Shown here: one piece after another, positions 1-12,800 of the stretch
How positions within the stretch are numbered: position 1 is the stretch's first letter
How the letters are laid out: the number at the start of each line of letters is the position of its first letter
Assembly (NCBI GenBank): GCA_002633025.1
Contig: NMRB01000006.1
Coordinates: 19,108-83,107, forward strand
DNA: 64,000 nt
Direction: 5' to 3'
Source: Notospermus geniculatus
Lineage: Eukaryota > Nemertea > Pilidiophora > Heteronemertea > Lineidae
The notes under the pieces: model-generated
The model's input: the letters and a program-made list of their open reading frames with translations, nothing else
Databases searched by the model: none
Told to the model about the DNA's origin: nothing
Position numbers and translations under genes: made by a program

Positions 1-2825
1 CTCACTACTCTTTTTCCTTTGACATAAAAACAAAAGTCATGAGTCCGGTGAACCATGGCCGGCACTTTTGAACATAGAAGTTTCCCCTTTCGCATCATCA
101 TTGAGCACTGATCCTCTTATCGTTGATGGTGGATATAGCAATACCTGCGTCGAATTTCAACACTGCCAGTAGATGGATAGTCTCCCCTGCCCCTTACACT
201 CAGGTAATTTACCTATTGATTATGGAGGTGGCCGTGATATCACACCAGTGGTCTTGTGACAGTAATTTGGTCAATGTCAATTTATTTCGCACCACTGAAG
301 CAGTATGAATTACAGGGTACACAAACTGCCTCTTTACTTTCAATAAGGTGCATTCAGAGAGAGGCAGCAAAAAGAAATCACTGTTTAATGCACTCGGTAT
401 TTCAAAAATATTACCTCACGAGTGCAAGCAGCAATGCTGAATATCATAGCCACTCACCCAAACAATAAAAGGTGATATTTCTGCAATTATAGGAGAAAAC
501 TGAAGCCCTGGTGAGGCGAGATCTAGGCCTACTCTCGACTGCGTAAAATCACTGCCATGACCTGGAATTGACCCCATGACCGCATTGGTGGCAGGCTTGG
601 ATGCTGCCACTGCACTACCCACTCAATTGATATTTCATCAGACCACCTCCTCCTACCAGTTCGTCATTTGGAAGACGTCGCTTTCTTCAACACCCATTTC
701 ATAAGGCCTACACATTGCTGTTAGGAAAGGGTTAAACAACAGAAATTGGTTTCAGTGCAGTTGAAATATGCCCATACTCAGCTTATTGGCATTTAGCATA
801 CTGAAATCCTTTTCACTGGCATCTAAGTCAAGTGCAGTTGGATGGAGCTTCTGCATGTTAATGACTTTTTGCTGCTTTAGAAAACTTTGTGTACAGAGTG
901 AGATCTTGTCGTATAGAGTATGTGCTTTTGCGTGGTCAACCACCATCTTTTGCTACCATTGACTAAATCTTACGTTGGCAAACAGATTGGGCTCATCATG
1001 GAGCTAAGAATTTACCAAGTATGTTGGAGCCTCTAATAGCCAATAGCATGACCTGAATCTATCTAATCCATCTACAGCTTTGCTGTCATATCTCTTGCAT
1101 TCCATTTTTGCAGCTGGGCCAAATCGTCATAAAATTTTTCCATAAAAGATATCAGATTTTATTGGTTGGCCTTGCCAGAGTTCATCCATTGATTACATTG
1201 CCTTCATTTTCTGCTCTAAAAGAATGTTTTTCCACTCCGCTCCTCACAGCATCATCGCACTCCCTGTTCATAACAAGATCTCACCCTTATCTGTTGTCTA
1301 CAGATGACAATACAATTACTAGTACATGTATTTTAAAAAAAAGCTTGTTGGCATCTTCAGTACACCAACATTACCAACTCAAGGATCGAAAGACAAAGAT
1401 GCACTCTGTTATCCATATTTTGGCTCCATCATATTGGTAAACTGATGCACATACTTATGCATGAAGAGCAGCATCAGATGATGTAAATCTTATAAAAACA
1501 TGCAGAAATTTGGTGTACTTCCCATATCGCTGCTGTGCGGAGATGTTTTTTCCGAATGCAGCAATATGTGAGTATCATGTCAAGTGTAAGCTGTGGGTGT
1601 TGGTTGTGTGATTTGACCATCTGAATAGCAGTACGACCTCCGTATTCTGAAAAAGAGGTGGGGTTTGTTTCGGCTCCTGACTGCTGGCAAGTTACTGAAG
1701 TTTTCAGCGTCAGCATTTTGCCAGTTACATGACCAAGACATTTGGTTTACTGTCTAGAAAAAGCAAAGAATGATTCACCAGCAAGTTCTAGCTTCCTAGC
1801 ATCATGACACTGAGCTAATAACTTTCTGCCTGGAGCAGAATCTCTCGCTGTGTCATAACGATCTGTCACAATAATCATATCGACGCAATCTTCCACTATG
1901 CTTCCACTCACCACTTATTAAAACTTCATGAAATGAAGTGAAGCTCATTTGAATGGTAAGTTCTGCATATCTTCGATGCCTCTCTCAAATTTTCTTTAAT
2001 GTCTTGTGCTCATTGTGAAGCCATTGAACTGTTCCGATATTGTAATGAAAATAAGACTAATGAGCTCGAGATGATCACTTATGAATGATCAAAAAGTTGG
2101 CTTAATGAAGGATGTTCTTGACTTCAACCTCTCAGAATTATTTATTTCAATGTCTGACTAATGCTCTTCTCAGTTTGGGTTTTGTCATTATCGAAAAGCC
2201 TTCACCACCCATGGTACAGTGTTTTTTGCCATAGCTCCGTTGCTGTTCTCTTCTTTCCTATCAATTCATGCCCTTCATGTGATTGAAAAGCTACAAGAAA
2301 TCGCTTCTTTTGAAAGAACCTTCCTGATGACCTCAAGATGTAACAAAGCCGTAGCAGACGGGTTGAGTAGTTAGAGAAGCAGCCACCAGGGACAGTGCTG
2401 TTAGTGTTAATCCGCGTCCTCCACCACAGACAGGATGTGTTCTTTCCTGATGTAAGCTGTGACGGAAGAAGAGACAAGCATGCAGGGCCACCACCAGCAG
2501 GTAACAAAGTCTTGATGTGTTAGTTGTCGAGGATGACGGTGACTTGATTATTTGGATGGAGTCTTTTGACTGGTTTGGAGGGTAAATATCAGGATAATGA
2601 GTAGATCTAAAAAGAAAGAAATAGAAGCTGTTAATCTGAAGCAGTGCAGTGACATGAAAACCCTATTGGGCATGGAATGGATGAATATGGAGGTATTCAT
2701 GATGAATACAACAACGTTAATGGTGAATACAGCAATGATGAATACAGCAGTGAATATCCTTCCGAGGTTCAACGGAAACTGCTGCAGGGAATTATTTTTT
2801 CAGCGTGGGGGGGGGGGATTCTTAG
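1..2825. other. Upstream intergenic stretch, no gene recognised
   Basis: No exon with a recognisable protein family or a convincing pair of splice sites was found. Around 2656-2800 one + frame reads as a peptide rich in Asp/Glu-Tyr pairs (DEY, GEY, NDEY, SSEY), ending in a stop just inside the following repeat. The opposite strand is open over the same bases, so it may simply be an ATG/AAT-rich low-complexity tract. A G homopolymer near 2810 marks the junction with the TIR element that follows. Confidence 0.4.
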
Positions 2826-3247
2826 GGAAGCGTATTAATTATCACGTAATAACGCGATAGTTATCACGTTCTAACGTAATAGTTATCTCGTTCTAACGTA
2901 ATAGTCATCACGTTCGAACGTGATAGTCATCTAGTTCGAACGTGATACTTATCTCGTTCGAACGTGATACTTATCTCGTTCTAACGTAATAGTCATCTCG
3001 TTCGAACGTGATAGTCATCTCGTTCGAACGTGATAGTCATCTCGTTCGAACGTGATAGTCATCTCGTTCGAACGTGTTGGTCATCACGTTTGAACGTGAT
3101 AATATCACGTTTGAACGTAATAGTTATCTCGTTCGAACGTGATAATGGCGGGTATCACGTTCGAACGTGTTAGTATCACGTTCGAACGTGATGTTATTGC
3201 GTTCGAACGTGATAAAAAATAAAATTACTTGGCACTAATACGCTTCC
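2826..3247. repeat. TIR-bounded 22-bp minisatellite with TTCGAA palindromes
   Basis: The outer ends are 12-bp inverted repeats, GGAAGCGTATTA (2826-2837) and TAATACGCTTCC (3236-3247). Between them (about 2841-3213) a unit of about 22 bp, containing ATCTCGTTCGAACGTGATAG, is repeated roughly 17 times. I count eleven exact TTCGAACGT words, and variants carry TTCTAACGT or TTTGAACGT. Each unit is itself close to palindromic. The inverted ends suggest that the array was amplified inside a short DNA transposon rather than being an ordinary satellite. Confidence 0.85.
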
Positions 3248-3802
3248 GTACAAACTGGATTGGAAATTGAGGATGGACTATATATGGATGGAGGAGCAAT
3301 AGATGTTTGTGCGGACTGTTCAAAGTTTAGTGTGACGTGGATGGAGGAGAGGATAAGTGTAATTCCTCCAAGTTGACCCAAAAATAGACGATATCACTCC
3401 AAAAGGCATGTTAACCAAACGCATGTAACGAAACTACCAAAACGAAACTACCAAATTCGCGTACCCGAAACGACCAACTCAGGTAGGCCTAACGAACTGA
3501 CAGTAACGAAAAGGCCGTGTAACGAAACGACCGTAAACCCAATCTCGTCCCCAGGACTTAAATGGTACCTCAGCATGCAGTTGGTACCTCAGCGTGCGGG
3601 TTCCCCATTACGCAGGTAGAAGAATTAGTCTGGTTCCGCAGCCAAACGATAGGTGGCGCTGACACTGCGCCGTCAGGCAGACAAACTTGGAACTAAAATT
3701 CATCGCCATATTGGAATGAAAATTGGTCATTTGCGAAAATTTTCTGAGTAGGATATCTCTAAACTTCAGTTTTATGATAACTTTGAAGATTTGAATGCCA
3801 AT
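3248..3802 (+). promoter_or_regulatory. 5' flank and probable 5' UTR of the F-BAR gene
   Basis: This stretch lies directly upstream of the start codon at 3803 and contains no other gene. The bases just before the ATG are A/T-rich, and no splice acceptor is needed, so the leader probably sits in the same exon as the start codon. No clear TATA box was seen. Position is the only argument for promoter function. Confidence 0.35.
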
Positions 3803-3826
3803 ATGAGTTGGGGGACCGAGTTGTGG
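3803..3826 (+). CDS. FNBP1L-like: F-BAR gene exon 1 (start codon)
   Basis: It encodes only eight residues, MSWGTELW, and ends in phase 0 at a consensus GTAAGT donor (3827). Despite its size it is secure: the peptide matches the conserved start of CIP4/FBP17 F-BAR domains and joins exactly to DQYDNL of exon 2. Automated gene finders would easily miss it because the next exon is 15.8 kb away. Confidence 0.9.
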
Positions 3827-6800
3827 GTAAGTATGGAAGTCATTACTGCAAAAATGAACAGGATTTGGGCGTCAGATCGTGAAAAATATGCGATTGAAAT
3901 TGGTTGTTGACATTTTGCTGGGTGAGGCAGTGGTTGCGCTGTGTGCATTGAGCAGGAAGTGCTGTAGATTGGTGCGTGTAATAATGCACTGTGACTGTGT
4001 CATGAATCATTGAATGCACACACGCAAATATATGGAAGCCGTTTTGGCTTTTCCCCAGATTTAACTAGGCCTAGTAAGGGACCTAGCAGGCCTACCTAAT
4101 GTATAGACGTAGACAAGTTGCGAAATTAGTGGCCGCCATCTTTTCTGTAGACTTTTGCCGTTGCTTGGGTTTTTTCAGTGGGATTTTGTACTGTCAGAGG
4201 TGTTCAAAGAAAGAAAGGCCATACAGTAAGCCACTAGAATTGCATAAAGATATTTTAGCAAGCAAGCAGCTAATAAAATATATCCGAATTATATTTGAAA
4301 AAAATCGAAAATTCGGCCAAGTCTACAAAAAAGATGGCGGCCGCTAATTTCGCAACCTGTCTATTACCGGTATGATTGGCATTGATTGGGGCATTGAATG
4401 ACTCAACTCAAAAATTGAAATCGTATCTATCATGCTTTTTTACAGCCTGCCTCTTCATGAATGAATGTATTGTAGTAGGCCTAGCCTACTGCTATTGCGC
4501 CACCATTCTGATTAGGATAATCTGGTAATATCACATTCATGGGCCTAGTGACGAACTTCCGAGAAATCCTCTGGCTCTGCATGCTCCGGCTCTCCATGAC
4601 ATACATACGGTACATTTTCTCTTCCGGTCACCGGATGAATATCAATGGGAACTTTTGCCCTCCAGGCTTGGCTAGCCAAGGTTATGATGGATGGCCTAGC
4701 CAACATCGAATGTCACTTACAGCAAGGCGAAACGTACGCCTATGCCCTAATGCTTATTGCCTACTTCTTAGCATTGACAGCATTGCCCGTAACAACACAA
4801 GTTTGACGCCTGACTGATGACGACTTTCGGCTTTTCACTAGGCCTAACCCTTTGTCTCTTGGTGCAATTACAATTACCGGTACAATGTACACTGATAGTG
4901 ATACAGGAAAATATATTTCAATGCTACATGTACAATGTACCTTTCATTACTCAATTCTATTGTTGTTGTCCTCATTTGAGGTATCAATGCTCATTTGAGG
5001 TGTCAATGCTCATTTGAGGTGTCAATGCTCATTTGAGTGGTCTCTTTTGATATAAATGTGTAGTTAAACTATGACTTGTATTGCAGCTTTCATCAAGATT
5101 TGTATGAAAGCTACATCGGTTCCTGGCCTTGTTTTCATAATAAAATATTGGTGATGAAGTCAATCAGTCTGTGACAGAATCAGTCCATGGAGTCCACAGG
5201 ACCTTGTAGTTTGGATCGTAGACTGTCTGTGCACCCTCAGACAGCTGTGTAAAATTCAACTTCTGCTCAAGGTTGTGACTTGAACAGTATGATGAATCGT
5301 TCTGGTGTTAACTTCAACATCATTCAGCAGGCCTTTCCTTTTGAGGCGCGCTAAAATGTGCATGTGCCTCGCAAACAATAGAATTTCTATTGTTTGCGAG
5401 GCACATGCACACTTTAGCGTGCCTCAAAAGGAAAGGCCTGATTCAGACAGTCATGACAGTGTGTGTGCCGTAAACACACTTCCCAATTGAGTTTCCACCG
5501 AAGGCTAACCAGTCGTGAGTCTAGTTGAAGCACCGTTACCTGAGGCTGCTGAGTGTTCAGCACAGCATTATTTAAAGATCAGTAAATTATCCGAAATCAA
5601 CAGAGGTAAATATTAATATTATAGGCTAAAACTTTCCCCTGATTATTGCGAATACCTGTATATTCTAGTGTATTTCTTGGGTTCCCACTTTTGTGTTTGG
5701 AACGAAAACCCTGCATTTAGGAGAACAGCCAAAAATACAGCAGCATTGGTTTTGAAATAGGAAGTTCGAGTCTGTATTCTTTCCTTCAGCATCATCTTTG
5801 ACATGTTTGATACTTTCAAAATGTTATTGCACATCGATTTCTGCTAACTCTGTTTGATGTTTGATGAATCCTTGTACTCCAATGGCTTTCAGTACCATGT
5901 GGACCAGTAACAACCTTGATATGTTGTGGATACTTTTTGTCTCCCATTATTGTCGTCCTGATTCTCAGAATGTTGGGCATGTGCACAACGTCATTCAGGT
6001 ATTTCCTTGTAAAAAATCCGCCTTATATCTGATGCAGGAATGCGAATAATGTTAATTTAGTTTCTAAATAAATATGTACCTGTGCCGTGTGGGTCTATAA
6101 CAGGTGGCTGGGACCAAGTTCGATCAATCCACGCACATCTATGTGGACTAATTAACTCATTATGCTCTTTCTCTTTGGTTGGCATTGTTTCAGGGCATAA
6201 AAAATTCATCATGTTCCCAGGGTTTGGTAAAATTGAGGTGTGTTGAATCTCTTGTGTGTCGTGATCAATTCTGGCTCTTGATGGATTTCACTGAGCCAAC
6301 ATTGAATGTACAATGTATGTGGTTGCACTGTTCACACCTCGTGCATTGTTTTACAATACATCCTCGTGGAAAAAAATTTAACTTTTCTCCTGATATTGGC
6401 ATGGCAGGGTTTAGTTTAAACAGGAATAAAACATATTGGACAGAAGCTGTTTTTGCTGGTTGGCTGAGAAGGAGTTGAGGTTGAATGGTTTTACTTCTCT
6501 TGACACATGCATAAGTTGTTTCCTTGAGTCACTGAATGAGGTATGGGCCTGTACACCAAATCATTGTAATTTCGGGCATGTGGGAGGGAGTGTGCCATTG
6601 ACATGATTGAAGATTTTGCAGGTATTCATATACTAGTCAAAATAAGTTGGGCGTCCGTCCTCATCAGCTCTTGACAAATGTTACATGGAAATGACATCCA
6701 GGCACTGTTCAATCACGTGGCTTCTCCAATACTCTGCAGTTTATGGGAGTCTGTCAGTGTCAGCCTTGATATTGATCGTCTGATGGTCAGGGATTGTCCA

Positions 6801-9800
6801 TGGTTTTGAAATCATGTACCAAGTTGTTTTTGTCAAATTCTTCAGACTAAATGTGCACTCAGAACACAAGGCCAACGGTATTTGTACATTATACAAAAAT
6901 GTACACTAATGTACATTGTAGACGAAGAGTCAGTAATGTACATTCTGTAAATATACGGAAATGGCACTTTGGTTTGGTTTGATAACCCATTGACCGATAG
7001 TTCTGTGTAATGTTGCTGGATTGCAAGCAATTGTATAGATAATTGCTCCTCAACCCATGGCACAAGGAAAGGATTTCTAAATATTTCAGAAAGTTCATCA
7101 TTTGAATTGAGCATGTCGCCTACCAACCAGTACTTTGATAAAGTTCTGCTACAACGATATTCGCCGGGTCCGACCCTGACAGCTCACGAGAGCGAAGTTA
7201 TCAACTTGGTGCTGTGGGAGGTTTGGAGGAGACTCTATCTCTGGGCGATTAGCATCCCATAGTTCATGGAGCTGAGGTCTCTGGCAATTCAATCTTTGAT
7301 TCAAACAAGATAGAAGAAATCTTCATTCTGTATAATATAAACACTTTAATTGGGTTAGATAAATATTAAAATACAAGGTTGTTTAAATAGTGAGATTTAT
7401 ACAAGTGCTTTTAGGCTACTTGAAACTGTGTAAAAAACCAAATTGGCCTGTAGGCCTACATGTTTGTGACCAAGGAAGGTAAGGGGGAAGGCTACATATG
7501 TAGAAGATCTTGTCAATTGACAATGTTTTTCTGACGTGTTTTTTTTTCTTTTTCCATGTAGACGAAGACATTTACAATGAATCACTTCACTCGAAAGAGA
7601 AAAGCTCTACGTGTAAGTCTAGATGTGGGATGAAAGTTTTTCTTCAAATTGTTGTGTCATTAGATATTGTGGTCTAGTTAGTAGTTTTTTGATGTGGTCT
7701 TTATATCCTTTATGTGCACATTTCCACTTGTGACCTGGTTATGGCATGTTTGTCAACTTTTACCTCAACTCCGTTCTACTTTGACCTACGTCAACGTCGC
7801 TCCAAGTCCAATTTACTCATTTACACTTGTTGTAGGAATCTGGAGGATTCAACATCTTCACGTCTGATGATCTAGTTGGTATTTCGTGAACATCAGTCAA
7901 ATGGCATACTTAACTGGACGCAATATTCGGAGGAAGACCCTGGAGACATGGTTGGCAGTGTTCTCCACACCAGTTAAAGAAAGGGGGCGGCCCACCCCTC
8001 TTAAAAATACCGATGGCAAAATCCGCCCCTCTTAAAACGGCCCGCCCCTCTTAAAAATTCGTCCACCCTAATATTTATGATTTAGATCGCTCTTGCTCAG
8101 AAAATGCATCTCAGAGCACCTAAAATCCAAATTTCGCTGGGGGAAGGCCCCCAGACCCCCCGCCAGAAGGTGCCTTTGGCTCCTCACGCGGTGCCTTTGG
8201 CACCAGGCCCACCGCCGCCCCTCTTAAAACAAAACCCATCGAGAACACTGGTGGTTGGTCACATCACTGCAAGTGATTGGTGCAGGACGAAGTTTTGCTG
8301 ACTGTTATTTTGCAGGTGTAGCCGGTAAGAGGGAGGGTCTCTTTTACACCTGCACTGATTACCAGCCGTCTCACTTGCCCACGTTTAAACCCACTCCATA
8401 CTATACAACTCATCCTGCACCCAAAAATAGTACACGTACTCCAACACTGCTGCAACCTACATGTACATGCCCACATCGGGCACCATGGCCTGGTTCCGCT
8501 GCTTCTGGGTCCTATTTTAACTTAGGTAGTATAGGATCATACTGCATGAGATGGCGAGGGTTAACACGACTGAAGCGTGCACATGCCTGTGTACCGCCCG
8601 CATGTGCACACTCACTGACTCGTCTATTGATCATTGAGGGGTGAGTCATGAGCAACAAGAAACACAGCCTGCACTGAGTAATGACATTCAGACTCACAAT
8701 AACTCTACTGGGACAACCCAACAGTTTGTAACGACTGGGATTTATCCATCATTTTGTGTCTATCGAATTCGATTTCTGCGGTTTTCTTCTCAGATCGGAG
8801 CTATTCTTACATTTGTTTCAGTCTCATGCATTGATACATGTGGTATTGTTTTTTTTTTGTGAATATCACTATTAGAATGTTGGTCTGCTTGTGAAAATGG
8901 ATGTACTGACATGTGATTGGGAAAGTTCCCGTGATGGCATTGTGGTTGCTTTGCGGAGACCAAATATCAAATTAGCATTCCTTGGTAGTGAGAGTATCCT
9001 GCCAGTGATAACAACACCGATTTCACTTCTCGCAATCGCAGCGCCCCTAGTAGAATTTCTAACGGTCACTTCCGTTCTCAACCTCACTACCAGGAGTACG
9101 GGCAAAAATGTCCTGGATTGAATTGCGCACAATTTGGTTCCAAATGCCGCCACCTGGGGATGGATCCCTGGCGGTGGTATCGGGAACCAACACGTGTTTT
9201 TCAACCTCGATCGAGGAAATATTTTCCTCACTTGTGATAGTGAGCAGGGCTCACACTTGGGTCTAAAATTAGGGAGAAATAATGTCTCCCGCCTCAAAAT
9301 TTTGGGAGACTTCACTCTCAAGAGGGAGACTTCACATAAAATTTGTGGACGGCATATCTAACAAAGTTGTTTGATTTCAGCCTCTTTGCAAGAAATTAAC
9401 ACTTAATGATGATATTTTAGGGCATTTAGGAGCGGATTTTGGCATTTTGGGGTGCAGAAAATGCTTCAGAGGGGATCATATACCCCTAAAAAAAAACAGA
9501 AAAATTTTTTTTTTTTTTTTTTTTTTTAGGCGACTTTATGTCTCCCTGGGAGTTATTTTGGGCGATTTTGGGCGAAATTTTCGCCCCACGTCGCCCACAT
9601 CGCCCCCAAATGTGAGCCCTGGTGAGGTTGAAAACGGAAGTGGCCATCAGAAATTCTACTAGGGGCGCTGCGATCGTGTGAGATACAAAATCGGTGTATA
9701 AACTATCATTTTGAACCATGTCTATTTCATTTGTTGAGTCTGGCTGGACTATTACAATCGGATAACCATCATGACATGTCACCCATCTTGTAGTCGCGAC

Positions 9801-12800
9801 AAAGTCATGCGTGATCTCGCTTGTTCATGAACATCTAATCAGCCCCACGTCAATTTCCTTGAATTCGAAAAGTCTGTACATTTTCCTCATTCATTGTAAT
9901 ACACTCATATTCGTAGTGTAATCGTGGACGTTTTATCGAATCCTTACAAAACCAATTGGATCGTGTATATATTTGTGTTCACTTTTTTGTATCGCTGAAA
10001 ATACTTGGATTACCAAACTGTAGATCTTACATCCGGATGACTTTCACACTTCAAATTTTCTGAAGTGACTTCTGTTTCACTATACTTCCGTGTTTTTCAC
10101 TCATTGTTATGATTGGGTTTTTGTGTTTCCAGGTCTCCCACTCATCGTTTTTGGATTGACTCAATTTGCTCTTCTTTGTAATTGTACAAAAGGCCCATTA
10201 TCTACATTATGTGTATTCCATGAATACCTGTCATGTCCTGTCCTTCCCTGATCAGACTTCAGAGAACAACTGAGATTTTCGTTATTTTATTGACTGGATT
10301 TTGTTCCAATTCAATCTGACTTGTTGTTTGAGACTTCCCTGTTCGTTCCAAATATACAAATGTATTCTTAAATCATGACATCAGAATCATGACACGGTAG
10401 GCCTATTGTAGTAGACTGTTGATCTATTGCAGAAGTCTCTATCCTGGTACTGATGTAGAAGGAAAAAGGAGCTATCTGCATCGAACCCCCTGTAGCTACT
10501 ATATGGCACGGCTTAACCCGCCGGCCATGGAGGATTTCCTTTATGGCCTAGTGGTTGGCGCGTTGGCCTCGGCGCTAGAAGTTAAGCTACACTGAGCGCG
10601 ATCACGACGTGGATGGGTGACCGGCGCGCGTACAATACATCTGGCAGACCTTCCCAGTCGAATCTGGATGTAGTTCGGCACTGAGACGCTGAGTGGCGCT
10701 AAGTGACTCGAGGACGAGTCATCTCTGTCCGAAGGGGGAGATGGTGCATCGAACCCCTTGTAGCTACTATATGGCACGGCTTAACCCGCCGGCCATGGAG
10801 GATTTCCTTTATGGCCTAGTGGTTGGCGCGTTGGCCTCGGCGCTAGAAGTTAAGCTACGCTGAGCGCGATCACGACGTGGATGGGTGACCGGCGCGCGTA
10901 CAATACACTATCATTATCAATGAAAGCTTACGCCATCACAGGAGAGTTGTCCACTTGGAAGCAGTCAATTTAGACCAGTAGGAGCTGTCAGCGAGTTGAC
11001 CAGTAGGTGTCACTACGGCCCAATTCAATGCGTACAGCGGACCCGTTCTTGATCGAGCACCAATCACATGGATTTTCCTTTGTATTGGTCCGCTAGATCT
11101 TTGCTGCCATCTTTTGGCAATATGCGCGGCTGACATCGTACACAAGCAGATCTTCTTGGTTTTGGGTTCACTTGTATCGCAGTGACAGTGTTGCCAAAAA
11201 TGTACATTTTGATAGCCTTATTTCTTTCCTTGATGACTGGGACTTTGTTAGTCATGTTGTGGTTCCACCTTGTTTGCAAACCGCCAGAATGTGTAGGAAC
11301 AGAAAAAAAACTGCTGATAATAATAAGATGAGTGGTTTACCTGCATGTGTGTACGAATATCCGGGACAGCTCATCGTCTATGCAGAGTCGGTGTAGCCCG
11401 TAGTGCCAGGATATTCAACTTATGAACGGATGTGGGCTACCACTCGGCAAATTTCTTTGTAGGGCTGTGTACATGTATGTCACTCTCACAACCCCTTCCT
11501 TTGCCGTCCAATATGGTAGAAGATGTGTCACTCGTCTTCTGGTCAGTGGGAGGATGGGGAAATGAAGTAATACTGATAAATGTACTGCACACTCACGAAG
11601 GCGTACTCTTATAATACCATAGGATCTGGCTATTGAACCAATCACCCTCCCACTGCCTATTTTGGTAGTCTTCCATAACAGCCTTGTTTTCTCTGGGATT
11701 GACTCTTGTGGAAGCCAGCAGTGCACTAGACGATATCGCAAGTGATCTGATGGCTAGCGAGCAAAATCGGCTGTTGGTGCCAGGTGTGCGCTGGACGGCA
11801 GTGCGTCAAGTCTTCTTACCAGCGATGTTCGTGCAATACCAAAGTTGATCGCCAAGTCTCTGGTGGTCACCCCTGGTGGCTGGCAAAGATCGATGGTGGG
11901 TAGATCGCTAGCGATATCACCTGGTGTCCTCTGGCTTTACTTTATTATGCTGTTTTGATGACCCCCTGTGCATGTGTATTGAATTATTAGTTTTGAATAT
12001 TATATTGGAGACAGCATGAAAATAATTCTCGAATCATGACATATGTATGCATGTATCCGATACGAGGAACTGGGTACAAACACAGAGAGAGTGAAACTGC
12101 ACAGACAAATATATGAGAACTGCTGATCCAATTTACATAACATTTCATGCCATTTCCTGCTTATTATCCAATTGAATTTCAAAATTTGGGTTAAGTGTCT
12201 GATAATTTACAGGACAATGATCAGCATGTATATGTGACTATCGCATGTTACATGTAATTTGCCTCTGTTTTACGGGCTGGCAGCTAGGCGATCTATAGGA
12301 ATGTGCTCTGTTTTTAGGGTCAGTCAGTGAAATCAATCTGGTAGAAAAATGAAGTATCAATGTGATCTTGGACAAGTCACTTTACTCCTGTGATCTCCAC
12401 CCGTCTGTATCAATAGTGACTAAGAAAATTTTATCTCCTCCAGATACTCTCCACCCATTAAAACAACACTCTACAAGTTACACTATCGATAGCAAGTAAT
12501 TTGCATAGATCAGTGAATCGAGAAGTCCCTATGAGTCACTGGACACCAATCTGCAAATGCATCAATCTTTATCAATCTGATGGTGTTCCTTGCTTGTGTT
12601 AGAGGCCTATTTATATGATGCGTCGCGACCTACGGTACGTCCAGAGCTGATCAGTTTTTTGCAAGTCCATGGGGTCCACGGCTTATCAGTTTTTCAGAAA
12701 CGTCCTTAATGAGTTTTGTTCATACATGTACATCCTTGAAAAACAATCTACTATACATATCGCAATGAGAAGGCCACTGCATTTCTACATATGACCCACT

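Noticed and set aside
2841-3213. CRISPR-like regular repeats
   Set aside because: Units are directly adjacent with no unique spacers, in a eukaryotic context.
4099-4347. 82-codon open frame
   Set aside because: It lies almost wholly within a TA-flanked MITE and reads through its inverted repeats.
8104-8301. Proline-rich open frame
   Set aside because: Falls within the hAT-like MITE at 7956-8250.
10640-10746. Possible hammerhead ribozyme in the tandem 268-bp unit (GGACGAGTC hairpin followed by CCGAAG)
   Set aside because: The CUGANGA core is not matched (AGGACGA), and the helices that would close the motif were not found.
10479-10906. Functional 5S rRNA genes
   Set aside because: Only the internal promoter-like boxes match; the 5' and 3' parts of 5S rRNA that should pair are absent.
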